Shown: positions 9,024-18,249, counted from the first letter of the stretch. The stretch: DNA of 64,000 bases from Ruegeria sp. HKCCD7303 (GCF_013111185.1 NZ_WVRE01000001.1:124001-188000), one strand, 5' to 3'. Made by a program: numbers and translations. Notes: generated from the letters alone by a model not told the origin.

Positions 9024-9911
9024 ATGAATGGTACAGATGTTTCAACCGGGGTTCTGGGACGCCTGTCAGAGGAATTGACACTTTTGACACCCGAAGCTCA
9101 GAAAGCCGCGCGATATGTTTTGGAAAACCCACGGGAAGTTGGTGTTTCCACCGTGCGTGAGATAGCCGAGGCTGCCAGAGTAAAACCAAACACGGTTGTG
9201 CGAATGGCCAGGCAAATCGGTTTTGAAGGATATGGAGACTTTCGCGAGCCATTTCGTGATGAGATTCGTCGAAGTGACGTTTCTTTCCCGGACCGGGCGC
9301 GTTGGCTGCAGGGAATCAGGCGCACTGGTGACCTTGGAGAGCTCTATGCCGACCTGTTGGATTCCGCCATTCGGAACATAGAAGAAACCTTTGCAGAAAT
9401 TGATGCCGAACAGCTCCAATCCGCAGCAGAAGTTATTTGGTCGGCACGTTCCGTCTATACCCTCGGCGTTGGAATAAACAACTCGAGTGCGTCAAACTTC
9501 ACATATCTGGCCCGCACGGGGATGACAGACTTTCATGCGATCCCCCGGCCTGGATCAACGGCTATTGATGACCTGGCTTGGGCAGATGAGAAGGATGTGC
9601 TGATTGCCATCACGTGTCATCCCTATCGTACTGAAGTCGTCGAGGCAGTGGACATCGCGCGAAAGCAAGGTGTCACTGTCATTGGAATATCAGACTCGCC
9701 CGCCAGCCCGATAATTTTGTCGGCACAGCATAGTTTCATTGTCTCGGTAGACACCCCTCAATTCTATCCTTCTTCCCTGTCTATCATTGCACTTTTAGAA
9801 ACACTGCTCAGCTTTGTTGTTGCTGTGTCGAGTGATGAAATCGTCGAGCGGGTCGAAGAGTTTCACATACGCCGTCATCAGCTTGGCCTTTACCAGGAGG
9901 AACACACATGA
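9024..9911 (+). CDS. MurR/RpiR-family transcriptional regulator
   Basis: A 295-residue regulator with an N-terminal HTH_6 domain (LTPEAQKAARYVLENP, then STVREIAEAARVKPNTVVRMARQIGFEGYG) and a C-terminal SIS domain, about residues 120-260, with the WSARSVYTLGVGINN strand and DVLIAITCHPYRTE. SIS domains usually sense phosphosugars, but RpiR proteins also control amine and hydroxyproline catabolism. I chose the ATG at 9024, just ahead of the HTH; an ATG at 9003 is possible, and the frame runs open back to 8877 inside the divergent gene. The stop overlaps the start of the Rieske oxygenase gene by four bases (ATGA), so regulator and enzyme are translationally coupled. Confidence 0.83.
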   Translation: MNGTDVSTGVLGRLSEELTLLTPEAQKAARYVLENPREVGVSTVREIAEAARVKPNTVVRMARQIGFEGYGDFREPFRDEIRRSDVSFPDRARWLQGIRRTGDLGELYADLLDSAIRNIEETFAEIDAEQLQSAAEVIWSARSVYTLGVGINNSSASNFTYLARTGMTDFHAIPRPGSTAIDDLAWADEKDVLIAITCHPYRTEVVEAVDIARKQGVTVIGISDSPASPIILSAQHSFIVSVDTPQFYPSSLSIIALLETLLSFVVAVSSDEIVERVEEFHIRRHQLGLYQEEHT

Positions 9912-10996
9912 ACGCCCCGCTGACCCATTCGCTGGACGCCAGATTCTACACCGCCCCGGAAGTCTTTGAAAATGAGATGAATGGTCTTCTGATGCGGACC
10001 TGGCAATTTGCGGGTCACGCCAACGACATCCCCAATGTCGGCGATTATTTCGCGTTTGAGATTGCCGGTCAGAACCTGTTTGCTATCCGTGGGCGCGACA
10101 ACGTCATTCGTACATTCTATAATGTCTGCCAGCACCGGGCTCATGAAATGGTTACCGGCACCGGCAATACCCGCGTAGTGGTGTGCCCCTACCACCAGTG
10201 GTCTTATGAATTGACCGGCGGATTGCGCGCAGGCCCTAACGTAAAGAACGTTCCCGGCTTTCAGCGCGAAAAAATCTGCCTGACCGAGGTTCGCACCGAA
10301 GATTTTTTGGGCTTCCTCTTCGTCAACCTCGACAAAGATGCCGCGCCAATGGACGAATGGTATCCGGGCGTGCGGGAAGAGATTGCGGAATACGTGCCTG
10401 GTATAAACGAACTGGCACCGCTGGAATGGGTCGAGATTCCGGAAAACTGCAACTGGAAAGTTTCGATCGAAAACTACTCCGAATGCTACCACTGCCCCTC
10501 TAACCACCCCACTTTTGCAGAAGGCGTTGTAAAGCCTGAAACTTACGACATTCAACCCGACGTGGGCGGCGGTTACGTGTTGCGTCACACCACTGAATGT
10601 CAGGCGTTGGAAAAGATGACCTATCCGATCGACATGTCAGTTCCGCATGCAGGCGACTATCAGTCGTGGTTCCTGTGGCCGATGTTCTCGTTCCAGTGCT
10701 ATCCGGGTAACGTGCTGAACACCTATCACTGGCGTGCCAATACTGTGGACACCTGCACCGTATGGCGCGGCTGGTACACCGAAGGCGGTCATGAAAGCGA
10801 TGTTATCCGGGGGCTCGCGGTACAAGACCGCCAAACAACGGTCGAAGAAGACATCCGCCTTGTCGAATCCGTTCACCGCGGGTTGAAATCCAAAGGGTAC
10901 GTTCCCGGCCCGCTGGTTCTGGACCCCGCCTGCGGCGTCATGAGTGAACATTCCATCGCCAAGCTTCAGCAATGGATGCGTGAGGCGGTGGAATAA
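9908..10996 (+). CDS. Rieske [2Fe-2S] mononuclear-iron oxygenase, betaine/carnitine-type
   Basis: A 362-residue ring-hydroxylating-type oxygenase alpha subunit. The Rieske cluster ligands are Cys74/His76 and Cys93/His96 (CQHRAH and CPYHQW). The catalytic domain has Glu192, His195 and His200 in NYSECYHCPSNH, with a later Asp ligand candidate near residue 315. The E-x2-H-x4-H spacing equals that recalled for the bridging Glu and iron ligands of carnitine oxygenase CntA. It also resembles glycine betaine (GbcA) and proline betaine oxygenases, which hydroxylate an N-methyl group and release formaldehyde. The start overlaps the RpiR stop, with AGGAGG upstream. No reductase is adjacent. The substrate is probably a quaternary amine; which one is not resolved. 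Confidence 0.85.
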   Translation: MNAPLTHSLDARFYTAPEVFENEMNGLLMRTWQFAGHANDIPNVGDYFAFEIAGQNLFAIRGRDNVIRTFYNVCQHRAHEMVTGTGNTRVVVCPYHQWSYELTGGLRAGPNVKNVPGFQREKICLTEVRTEDFLGFLFVNLDKDAAPMDEWYPGVREEIAEYVPGINELAPLEWVEIPENCNWKVSIENYSECYHCPSNHPTFAEGVVKPETYDIQPDVGGGYVLRHTTECQALEKMTYPIDMSVPHAGDYQSWFLWPMFSFQCYPGNVLNTYHWRANTVDTCTVWRGWYTEGGHESDVIRGLAVQDRQTTVEEDIRLVESVHRGLKSKGYVPGPLVLDPACGVMSEHSIAKLQQWMREAVE

Positions 10997-11024
10997 AGCC
11001 CAGCACAGTTAAACAACTTATTTG

Positions 11025-11047
11025 TCGGAGGGTGTTTTGCCCTCCGA
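11025..11047. repeat. Hairpin between Rieske oxygenase and aldehyde dehydrogenase genes
   Basis: TCGGAGGG (11025-11032) and CCCTCCGA (11040-11047) form a perfect eight-base stem with a seven-base loop. No T-run follows. The stem buries a strong Shine-Dalgarno-like GGAGGG, and a frame with a TTG start at 11022 runs through it, so it may discourage initiation there or tune expression of the downstream gene. Confidence 0.6.
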
Positions 11048-11066
11048 AGCTTTGGAGATGCGCGAA

Positions 11067-12521
11067 ATGCACGACGTGAAGCCCTATTGGCTGAATTACG
11101 TGGACGGCACCTGGATCGATGGTGGTGCAGGTCGGATCGATGTTTTCAACCCAGGAACAGGCGAAAAACTAACCGAACAGGCGCTGGCCGATGCCGGGGA
11201 TGTGGATCGCGCTGTAATGGCGGCCCGCCGCGTGCATCTTTCAGGTGCGCTCAGCGATCTGCGCCCCGTGGAACGTGGCCGCATGGTACAGGCTATGGGC
11301 CGGTACCTGCTGGACAACATTGACGAGGTTGCTCGGGTTCTGACCCTTGAACAGGGCAAGCCGCTCTGGGAAGCACGCGTTGAGATTGAAGGTGCGGCAC
11401 GGTATTTCGAATATTATGGAAATCAGGCTGAAACGGTCGAGGGGCGGTCCATCCCGCTTGGCGCCAGCTACTTCGATTTCACCACGTATGAGCCATTTGG
11501 GGTATCCGCTCAAATCATTCCATGGAACTACCCGGTTGAAATGACCGCGCGTTCCCTTTCGGCCGCGCTGGCGACTGGCAACACCGTAGTGATCAAGACG
11601 CCTGAATTGACACCTTTGACCAATGCCTGGTTCGCCCACGCGGCCGAAGCTGTTGGCTTGCCTAAAGGCGCCGTAAACATCCTGTGCGGTTTGGGTTACG
11701 AGGCTGGTGCGGCGCTGTCGGCGCATCCGCATGTCAATCAAATCGTCTTCACAGGCTCTGTACCGACTGGTATCGCAATCGCCAGCGCAGCCGCGCGCAA
11801 TGTGGTTCCCTGTGTATTGGAGCTTGGCGGAAAATCCGCAGCCATCGTGCATGATGACGCTGATCTGGACGCCTTTGAAAGCGATGTGCGCTGGGGGATC
11901 TACTTCAACGCGGGTCAGGTGTGTTCAGCCATGAGCCGCGTGATCGTACACGAAAGTCGCCATGACGAGCTGGTCGAACGCATTTCGAATGTCGCACGCA
12001 ACCTTTCCGTCGGTCCGGGTATCGAACGTGGTGAATTTGGCCCGAATATGGGTCCGATGGTCAGCGAGGCACAGCGTGATCGTGCGGCTGGTATGGTGTC
12101 TGATGCGATCGCGGCGGGGGCCACGGTAGCCACCGGCGGTCGTAAAATGAATATCCCCGGCGCATTTCTGGAACCAACCCTTCTGACCAACGTCACACCT
12201 GAGATGAACATCGCGAATGAAGAAGCTTTTGCACCGGTCCTTTCGGTTCTGAAATTCCGTAGTGATGCCCAGGCTATCGAGATTTCAAACGGAACACCCT
12301 ATGGGCTGGTCGGCGGTGTTTTCACACGCGATATCGACCGGGCAACGCAGGCCGCACGGCAGATCCGTGCTGGTCAGGTCTTTGTCAACGAATGGTATGC
12401 AGGCGGCGTGGAAACGCCATTCGGCGGCTACGGAAAATCCGGGTACGGGCGCGAAAAAGGACGTGAAGCGCTTTGGAATTATGTCCAGACCAAAAACGTG
12501 GCCATCCGGTTGCGGAGTTGA
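11067..12521 (+). CDS. NAD(P)-dependent aldehyde dehydrogenase (betaine-aldehyde-dehydrogenase-like)
   Basis: A 484-residue aldehyde dehydrogenase. Landmarks are the PWNYP motif (IIPWNYPVEMT), the Glu in LELGGKSAAIV, the nucleophilic Cys in FNAGQVCSAMSR and the C-terminal PFGGYGKSGYGREKG. I chose the ATG at 11067, which has GGAG nine bases upstream. An ATG at 11058 sits directly against that GGAG, and a TTG at 11022 lies in a hairpin. It follows the Rieske gene by 70 bases on the same strand. Possible substrates are an aldehyde derived from the betaine, or 2-oxoglutarate semialdehyde, whose dehydrogenase is missing from the hydroxyproline operon at 42500. Confidence 0.85.
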   Translation: MHDVKPYWLNYVDGTWIDGGAGRIDVFNPGTGEKLTEQALADAGDVDRAVMAARRVHLSGALSDLRPVERGRMVQAMGRYLLDNIDEVARVLTLEQGKPLWEARVEIEGAARYFEYYGNQAETVEGRSIPLGASYFDFTTYEPFGVSAQIIPWNYPVEMTARSLSAALATGNTVVIKTPELTPLTNAWFAHAAEAVGLPKGAVNILCGLGYEAGAALSAHPHVNQIVFTGSVPTGIAIASAAARNVVPCVLELGGKSAAIVHDDADLDAFESDVRWGIYFNAGQVCSAMSRVIVHESRHDELVERISNVARNLSVGPGIERGEFGPNMGPMVSEAQRDRAAGMVSDAIAAGATVATGGRKMNIPGAFLEPTLLTNVTPEMNIANEEAFAPVLSVLKFRSDAQAIEISNGTPYGLVGGVFTRDIDRATQAARQIRAGQVFVNEWYAGGVETPFGGYGKSGYGREKGREALWNYVQTKNVAIRLRS

Positions 12522-12781
12522 TCAGCGGAAAAAACCATCGACGATGAGGAGCAAACCAAGTGCCGATTAAGCCATGCGTGACCGAACTCACAAAAAAGTC
12601 GGGTTCTGTCGTGGCTTCACAAAGGACATAACTAATACCACCAAGCGGCTGGTCGGCGCATTTGTTACCTGAACTTTCCGATTTGCGAAGATAACAATGT
12701 CTCAACGACGCTGTCGGAATAACAAAACTCAATCGGGTCGGTCAAACTGGAGGACCGCCCTTTTCATCAAAGGAGAATAAC
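12522..12781. other. Intergenic spacer with a possible 23-codon leader
   Basis: A 260-base gap inside an otherwise tight operon. A GTG at 12559 with GAGGAG upstream opens a 23-codon frame ending in TAA; it is too short and unlike known proteins to call a gene. AAAGGAGAATAAC just before 12782 is the ribosome site of the next gene. Confidence 0.35.
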
Positions 12782-13162
12782 ATGGACGACAACCTATTCG
12801 AACACGGCTTGAAACAGCGCAAATCGACGCTGGGCGCCGAGTATGTCGAAAAGAACCTGGCAGCCGCCGACGACTTTACTCGCCCGTTTCAGGAGGCCAT
12901 GACCGCTTGGTGCTGGGGCTTTGGCTGGGGTGACGACACAATCGATCACAAGACACGTTCAATGCTGAACCTCACTATGATTGGCGCTCTGGGCAAGATG
13001 CATGAATGGGAAATTCACTGCAATGGCGCTTTGAACAACGGCGTAACCAAAGAAGAAATCCGCTCGATCATTCACGTAATCGGCATATATTGCGGCGTTC
13101 CGCAATCGTTGGAATGTTTTCGGGTTGCACGTAAAGTGCTGGAAGAACGCGGTATGCTATAA
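12782..13162 (+). CDS. Carboxymuconolactone decarboxylase (CMD)/AhpD-like protein
   Basis: A 126-residue all-helical protein of the CMD family. The core matches the family pattern: TRSMLNLTMIGALGKMHEWEIHCNGALNNGVTKEEI, then IIHVIGIYCGVPQSLECFR. The CxxC redox pair of AhpD is not present in the usual place; Cys and His occur singly (EIHCNGAL, IYCGVP). That points to the decarboxylase-like side of the family rather than peroxidase support, but the reaction cannot be assigned. AAAGGAG lies upstream of the ATG. It is the last gene of the rightward Rieske operon. Confidence 0.78.
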   Translation: MDDNLFEHGLKQRKSTLGAEYVEKNLAAADDFTRPFQEAMTAWCWGFGWGDDTIDHKTRSMLNLTMIGALGKMHEWEIHCNGALNNGVTKEEIRSIIHVIGIYCGVPQSLECFRVARKVLEERGML

Positions 13163-13276
13163 TCCGCGCAATTGGGCGAAATCAGCAGGAATCCTTGGAA
13201 CATAGGTTCAACGGTTTGCGGATATAAATCGTTGCGCAAATTGTTGAAACGACGCGAGCACTTGCTTGAATTGATG
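13163..13276. other. Spacer with no recognised feature
   Basis: Nothing recognisable follows the CMD gene before the transposase remnant. The wider 13163-13572 stretch has no intact gene. Confidence 0.4.
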
Positions 13277-13531
13277 CTAGCGGATCATATTAGTCCGTTC
13301 AATTCCGGCCAGAGCGGATGCCGCGGAATCAGAAGGCTTGAAACCCAAGATCGGCCTAATCTGGCGTTTGATGAACCGGTGGCTTTGTAAAACGACAACT
13401 TGAGGTATTTCCACCCTGTCGACTTGGCTGGTGCCAGGCAACCAACGCTTTTCAGCATCAGCAACAATTCCGCATCGCAACCAAGCGGCCGAGGATTCTC
13501 TCGGCCAACTTGATTTATGAGTGCGGCTCAC
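13277..13531 (-). pseudogene. IS6-family transposase remnant (C-terminal part)
   Basis: The minus-strand frame ends with HRFIKRQIRPILGFK and then SAASALAGIERTNMIR. This matches the C-terminal end of IS6-family DDE transposases, where a catalytic Glu-Asp-His (EQDHRFIKR) is followed by RPMLGFKSF and LAGIE-xxHMIRK. Here EQDH has become LQSH, the sequence before it is scrambled, and the rest of the transposase (HTH and the first Asp) is missing. It is a dead fragment. With the truncated neighbours at 13573 and 15644 it marks a former insertion or rearrangement site. Confidence 0.6.
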
Positions 13532-13572
13532 GATTCAACACGAGGGTTTTGTTTGCAGCTTATTTTCGACCT

Positions 13573-14829
13573 CTACACGCTTGAGGCCTCGGCCTCTGAA
13601 CCGAGTTTGCCAGGTCGAACCACTTTACCTGGGTTCATTATGTTATTGGGGTCCATCGCCTCTTTAAGTGTCGACATGAGCGCACGCTTAACAGGGTCCC
13701 CATAAGCTTCGTTGAGTTGAATTTTGTCCTGCCCCAACCCGTATTCTGCGCTAAATGAGCCATCCATTTTTGCGACAAGGTCATAAATCCGAGGAGATAT
13801 CTCAGTCTGGAGCATTTCAAGAAATGCTGCATTGTCTGCACCTTCTGGCGCCAAGAGATTAAAGTGTATGTTTCCGTCTCCAACATGTCCGTAGATGGAG
13901 AGACGAGCACCTTGCCCATACTGGTTTACCAATGCTGACCCAAGTTCAATGAAGCGCCCGACATGCGAGACTCTTACAGACACATCGTGTTTGACAGAGC
14001 TACCATTGAGCACCTCGCCCTCAGGTATATGTTTTCTGAGATTCCAAAAATCTTTGCGCTGCTGTTCGCTGGACGCAATTGCCCCGTCAAGGATCAAACC
14101 TTGTTCCATCCCTGCTTCGAAAAACGCTTCCATTGCGGGATCAAGGGACAAAATAGTTGAGGATGTCGCAGCTTCGATCAGTACATAGTGCTCCGCTGGC
14201 TCCTCTGTCGGACGCCGTAGTTCCGGCACTTTGTTCAGCAGAAGTTGCAGAGACGAGTTCGATATGTACTCGAAGGACGTGACGGCCTCACCTGTGGCAC
14301 TTTGGGCCATCGCCAGCAAGGGCATCAGATCCCCGATGTCGCGTACAGCCAAAAATGCGGTCGCTTGTGACAAGGGTGCACGAAGCAAACGCAGGGATGC
14401 CGCGGTGATTATTCCCAGTGAACCCTCAGCCCCAATCAACATGTGATGTAGCGCGTACCCACGATTGTCTTTGCGTAGTGGCGACAGGTTGTTCAGGATC
14501 TCACCATTAGGAAGAACGGCTTCCAACCCGAGGACCAGATCTCTTGTAATACCATAGCGTACAGCTGAAACACCGCCAGCGTTCGTCGAGATATTTCCAC
14601 CGATTTGGCAGGACTCTTGCGATCCGAGTGAAAGCGGAAAGAATGAGTTTTCAGAGGCCGCCGCCGATTGTATTTCCGAAAGCAGACATCCTGCTTCGAC
14701 TGTCATCGAGAGGTTATTGGCATCAACCTCGCGAATTGCGTTCATCCTTTGCATACTGATGATCAACTGATCGCCTTGTGCACTAGGCGTCGCGCCTCCG
14801 CAGTAGCTTGTGTTGCCCCCTAACCGAGA
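13573..14829 (-). pseudogene. 5'-truncated FAD-linked oxidase (GlcD/D-2-hydroxyacid dehydrogenase-like)
   Basis: The protein from the first internal ATG (14766) is 397 residues and matches the FAD-linked oxidase family: GGNISTNAGGVSAVRYG, GSLGIITAASLRLL, and the C-terminal YGHVGDGNIHFN. The homology extends upstream of that ATG: in frame, codons up to about 14829 encode GGNTSYCGGATPSAQGDQ, the FAD-pyrophosphate loop that normally sits about 70 residues from the N-terminus. Further upstream the frame is open only to a stop at 14908-14910, with no good start, and the remaining N-terminal fold is absent. The HAD gene begins divergently at 14901. I read this as a gene that lost its 5' end. Intact relatives oxidise D-lactate, glycolate or 2-hydroxyglutarate. 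Confidence 0.75.
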
Positions 14830-14900
14830 GCGAAGTAGACCTTTGGTTGACCGGCTTCGCGCGACTCTGGATGCAGTATCGGATATGGAAGGATAAACCG

Positions 14901-15623
14901 ATGAAACTTAGCGATTACAAAGCCCTGACATTCGATGTGTATGGAACGCTTCTCGATTGGGAAGGCGGCATGATCGACGGTTTGAAAACACTTACTGATC
15001 GTGTGAGCCGTAACCTGACGCGCGACGAAATCCTTGAGGCTCATGCATTCTACGAGAGCACTTCGCAGCGCTATTCACCCGCGAAGAAGTATCACGAATT
15101 GCTGCCAACCGTTTATCGCCGTTTGGCCGAGGAGTGGGGCGTTGAGGTAACTTGGGAGCAGTGCGTTGCGTATGGCGAACATGCGCGTCACTGGAAAGCG
15201 TTTGACGACACTGTCGAAGCGCTGCAATATCTCAAAAAGCACTACAAACTGGTTGTTCTGACCAACACGGACAATACGACCTTTGCCGCAGCAAACACCC
15301 GCCTTGGCGTGCATTTTGACGGTGTTTATACAGCAGAGGATGTAGGGAGCTACAAACCTTTTGATCGGAACTTTGACTACATGATCGAAATGCTGGCTCG
15401 TCAGGGCATTCAAAAGCATGAAATTCTGCATACCGCAGAAAGCATGTTCCATGATCACGCCCCCGCAAACAAATTTGGGTTGGCGAATTGCTGGATCTAT
15501 CGTCGGCATGACAAGAAAGGCTTTGGCGCAACCATGCACCCCGGTGAAATGCCAAAGTACGACTTCCAGTTCAACAGCATGATCGACATGGCCAAGGCCC
15601 ATCAAGCAGAATTGGCTGAGTAG
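14901..15623 (+). CDS. HAD-superfamily haloacid dehalogenase type II-like hydrolase
   Basis: A 240-residue HAD hydrolase. Motif I is [10 protein letters not shown] (nucleophile Asp12), motif II is VVLTNTDN and the Lys/motif III region is [16 protein letters not shown]. The DVYGT form and length fit L-2-haloacid dehalogenase type II proteins, which convert chloro- or fluoroacetate to glycolate, though many relatives are phosphatases. The ATG at 14901 has GGAAGGA upstream; longer starts run into the neighbouring pseudogene. It is the only apparently intact gene in the 13277-15784 scar. A glycolate product would be oxidised to glyoxylate, the input of the bhc pathway at 47623-53070, but this is only a suggestion. 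Confidence 0.78.
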   Translation: MKLSDYKALTFDVYGTLLDWEGGMIDGLKTLTDRVSRNLTRDEILEAHAFYESTSQRYSPAKKYHELLPTVYRRLAEEWGVEVTWEQCVAYGEHARHWKAFDDTVEALQYLKKHYKLVVLTNTDNTTFAAANTRLGVHFDGVYTAEDVGSYKPFDRNFDYMIEMLARQGIQKHEILHTAESMFHDHAPANKFGLANCWIYRRHDKKGFGATMHPGEMPKYDFQFNSMIDMAKAHQAELAE

Positions 15624-15643
15624 AACGCTCAGGAGACGACATC

Positions 15644-15784
15644 ATGAGAGGCAATGCAAAGCTTGACCGGATCGATATAAACATTCTGTCTACGCTGCAG
15701 GAGCAAGGCAATATAACCAACGTTGTCCTCGCCGATGCAGTTGGCCTGTCACCCAGCCCATGCCTTCCCCTGCAAACTCTTTGA
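15644..15784 (+). pseudogene. Truncated AsnC/Lrp-family regulator
   Basis: A 46-codon frame encodes only the DNA-binding start of an AsnC/Lrp protein: [17 protein letters not shown] followed by [13 protein letters not shown]. In intact members this continues as QRVKRLE and then a 100-residue RAM ligand domain; here the frame ends four codons later at a TGA and nothing downstream resembles a RAM domain. GGAGACGACATC precedes the ATG. It lies 20 bases after the HAD gene and looks like the cut end of its former partner. Confidence 0.75.
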
Positions 15785-16152
15785 AGTTTAGCTCGTCATT
15801 GTTTTTTCTCGGCAAAAATAGTGGCCCAACTCTAGGAAGCAAAGACAGTCAGGCGACATTGAGGCCCGCGTTGCGGCGTGATCCGTGCTTTTGAAAAATG
15901 TGCACTGAACCGCGTGATTTCTTCCAGCTTTCTGTGGCCATCTTCTCGAAATCCGACGGAAAGCATCTCGCTCTCTGGCAGAGCAGTTCAGCGGTATTAT
16001 CTTAACGATACGCAAAGGCTTACGTTGCCCGGTCTCACACAGAACAGAATACGACTGCCTGCTTCACAAAGCGAGAAGCGCATCAAGGGATCGCTACGCT
16101 TCGATATTCCAGAGCTGAAAACAAACCTGAGTGCGTCGACAAAACACTTCTG
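15785..16152. other. No gene seen; probable rearrangement scar
   Basis: 368 bases with only weak overlapping frames on both strands and no recognisable domain. It lies between the AsnC fragment and the 3' end of a leftward LysR gene. Confidence 0.4.
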
Positions 16153-17070
16153 TCAGCCGTGAGACGAACGCAGAACATCCAAAAACAAGTTCAAACGACG
16201 ACCTTTTGATGCGCTCTTCCGTACAATCGCAGCCATGGTCGAAGAAAACTCGGCTTCAGGGCAATTGATCTGTTTGAGGTGCCCCTCTTTAACCAATGTG
16301 CGGGCTTTATGCGTCGGAACGAATCCCAAGTAGCGGCCGGATAGAATCAAAAGCATCAAAGACTCTTCGTTTTGTACAAATGCGGATTTCCTGAGCATCA
16401 ACTTTTGGTGAACAGCCATGTTGGGTGAGTTGAAGCTAAGTCCGACATAATTGTACCGCCGAAGTTTACTTAGAGGGACGTCGTCAGACGCAGACTGAAA
16501 CAAATCGTGGTCCCGACCGCAGAACAACCGCATTCTTTCGACATAAAGTTCTGAGTAAGACAGCATCGGTGACTGTCGGTGCAAGGGTACGATACCGAGG
16601 TTGAAGCGCCCATTAATCACGCCTTCTTCGATAATGTTCGGCGGTTCCATGGATATGTCCAGTGTCACGCCGGGCGCTTTGTCGATGAATCGTTTGATCG
16701 CTTCATCGAGGTTGGATTCCTCATTTGAAGTGGAATGATCAAATAGTGCTATCCTTAATTTACCGGTCAATTCCGACCGAACATCTCCTAATCCGTTCTG
16801 AAATTTGTCTATGGCCAAGAACAACTCGTTCGACGCTTCAAGCACATGTTTGCCGTCCGATGTCAGAGAAAAGCCTGCCGCGCCGCGGTGGCAAAGTTTT
16901 GTGCCCAGCCGCGTTTCAAGATCGGCAATATGCTTGCTGATTGTTGATCGGCTGATGTTGAGTTCAAATTCTGCGGCTGTAAAGCCACCACACGAAACGA
17001 CCGTACGGAATACCTGAAGGAGCCTTATATCGACGTCAGAGATGTTGGTGATTGCTTTTTTCTGTGGCAT
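16153..17070 (-). CDS. LysR-family transcriptional regulator
   Basis: A 305-residue LysR regulator. Residues about 14-72 hold the winged HTH (VDIRLLQVFRTVVSCGGFTAAEFELNIS, then STISKHIADLETRLGTKLC). A periplasmic-binding-like effector domain starts near residue 100 (GKLRIALFDHST). It is divergent from the TRAP transporter genes with a 148-base shared promoter region, so it probably controls them in response to the transported acid or a metabolite of it. The long N-terminal segment before the HTH (MPQKKAITNISD) is unremarkable. Confidence 0.88.
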   Translation of the reverse strand: MPQKKAITNISDVDIRLLQVFRTVVSCGGFTAAEFELNISRSTISKHIADLETRLGTKLCHRGAAGFSLTSDGKHVLEASNELFLAIDKFQNGLGDVRSELTGKLRIALFDHSTSNEESNLDEAIKRFIDKAPGVTLDISMEPPNIIEEGVINGRFNLGIVPLHRQSPMLSYSELYVERMRLFCGRDHDLFQSASDDVPLSKLRRYNYVGLSFNSPNMAVHQKLMLRKSAFVQNEESLMLLILSGRYLGFVPTHKARTLVKEGHLKQINCPEAEFSSTMAAIVRKSASKGRRLNLFLDVLRSSHG

Positions 17071-17218
17071 TTTTTACGTGTATTTTTCTGCACCTTTACT
17101 TCGACTACTTTATATTAATTGCACAACCCAAACAACCTAGTGTTCGTGCGAAGTGGGTCTGGTGGGCAATTGTTCATGTCGGAACACTTTCCAAAACCAA
17201 CGAACAGGAGGAGGTTTT

Positions 17219-18235
17219 ATGACTCTGCTCAAAAGTATCAAAACATTTGCGGCGGCTGCGTCGCTCGGCGCATTGGCATTGGCCGCACCGGCAAGCGCCA
17301 AGAACTTTAAGATTGCTGTCGGTGACAGCGGCGGTTCCAGCCAGGAAGCAACAGGCCTTGCATTCAAGGAGAAACTTGAAGAACTGTCAGGCGGCAAGCA
17401 CACCGCGACACTGTTCCTGAATGGTCAGCTCGGCTCAGAGCAGGACACCGTCAACGAAGCAGCAATCGGCACGTTGGACATGTCGCTGCTGGCGATCAAC
17501 AACGTCACTCCGTTCTCGCCGACGGTTGGCGTATTCACGCTGCCTTACGTGATTCTCAGCCTGGAAGACGCGGAAACGCTGACCCAAGGTCCGATTGGCC
17601 AGGAACTGACCGAGAACACCATCAACGACGCTGGCGTTCGCATCATCGCATGGACCTACACAGGCTTCCGCGTTCTGACGAACTCGAAGAAACCTGTGAA
17701 GTCGGTTGCTGACCTTGAAGGTCTGGTCATCCGCGTTCCCAAGAACGAGATCATGATCGACACCTACAAGGCGTGGGGCATCAGCCCGACTCCGATGGCA
17801 TGGTCGGAAACCTTCGCAGGTCTGCAGACCAAAGTTGTTGACGGTCAGGACAACCCCTACACCACCATCAACGCGATGAAGTTCTACGAAGTTCAGGACT
17901 ATGTAACTGAAATCCGTTACATCTTCTCGATCGAGCCGCTGATCGTGTCCGAGCAGGTCTTCCAAGGTCTGTCCGCCGAAGATCAAGAGATTGTTCTGGA
18001 AGCAGGCAAAGCCGCGACTCAGGCTTCCGCACAGTTCCTGCGCGACAAGGAAGCTGAAATCAAAGAGCTGCTGGTCGAAAAAGGCATGGAAATCCACGTC
18101 CCTGAAAACGACGAGGCCGAGTTCATCGAGCTGGCAACCACAGCTGTTTGGCCGAAGTTCTATGAAAGCATCGGCGGCGTTGAAAAGCTGAACGCCGTTC
18201 TGGCTGCAATCGGTCGCGACCCGGTTTCCGAATAA
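17219..18235 (+). CDS. dctP: TRAP transporter substrate-binding protein (DctP family)
   Basis: A 338-residue periplasmic binding protein. It has a signal peptide (positive start, hydrophobic core, cleavage after PASA near residue 27) and the DctP core, including GTLDMSLLAINNV, GFRVLTNSKKPVKSVADLEGL and the ligand-contact region RVPKNEIMIDTYKAWG. The WSETFAGLQTKVVDGQDNP segment is standard. The ATG at 17219 follows a strong AGGAGGAGG. The substrate is a carboxylate by family rule (the conserved Arg binds it) but cannot be named. The genes for the two membrane subunits and a universal stress protein follow, as in the ectoine TeaABCD system. Confidence 0.9.
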   Translation: MTLLKSIKTFAAAASLGALALAAPASAKNFKIAVGDSGGSSQEATGLAFKEKLEELSGGKHTATLFLNGQLGSEQDTVNEAAIGTLDMSLLAINNVTPFSPTVGVFTLPYVILSLEDAETLTQGPIGQELTENTINDAGVRIIAWTYTGFRVLTNSKKPVKSVADLEGLVIRVPKNEIMIDTYKAWGISPTPMAWSETFAGLQTKVVDGQDNPYTTINAMKFYEVQDYVTEIRYIFSIEPLIVSEQVFQGLSAEDQEIVLEAGKAATQASAQFLRDKEAEIKELLVEKGMEIHVPENDEAEFIELATTAVWPKFYESIGGVEKLNAVLAAIGRDPVSE

Positions 18236-18249
18236 ATAAAACAAAAACA

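Noticed and set aside
13163-13572. tRNA-like GGTTCAA motif
   Set aside because: No cloverleaf can be drawn around it; the region fits an IS remnant.
15878-16162. Plus-strand frame of 94 codons
   Set aside because: No ribosome site, no recognisable domain, and it overlaps the LysR stop.
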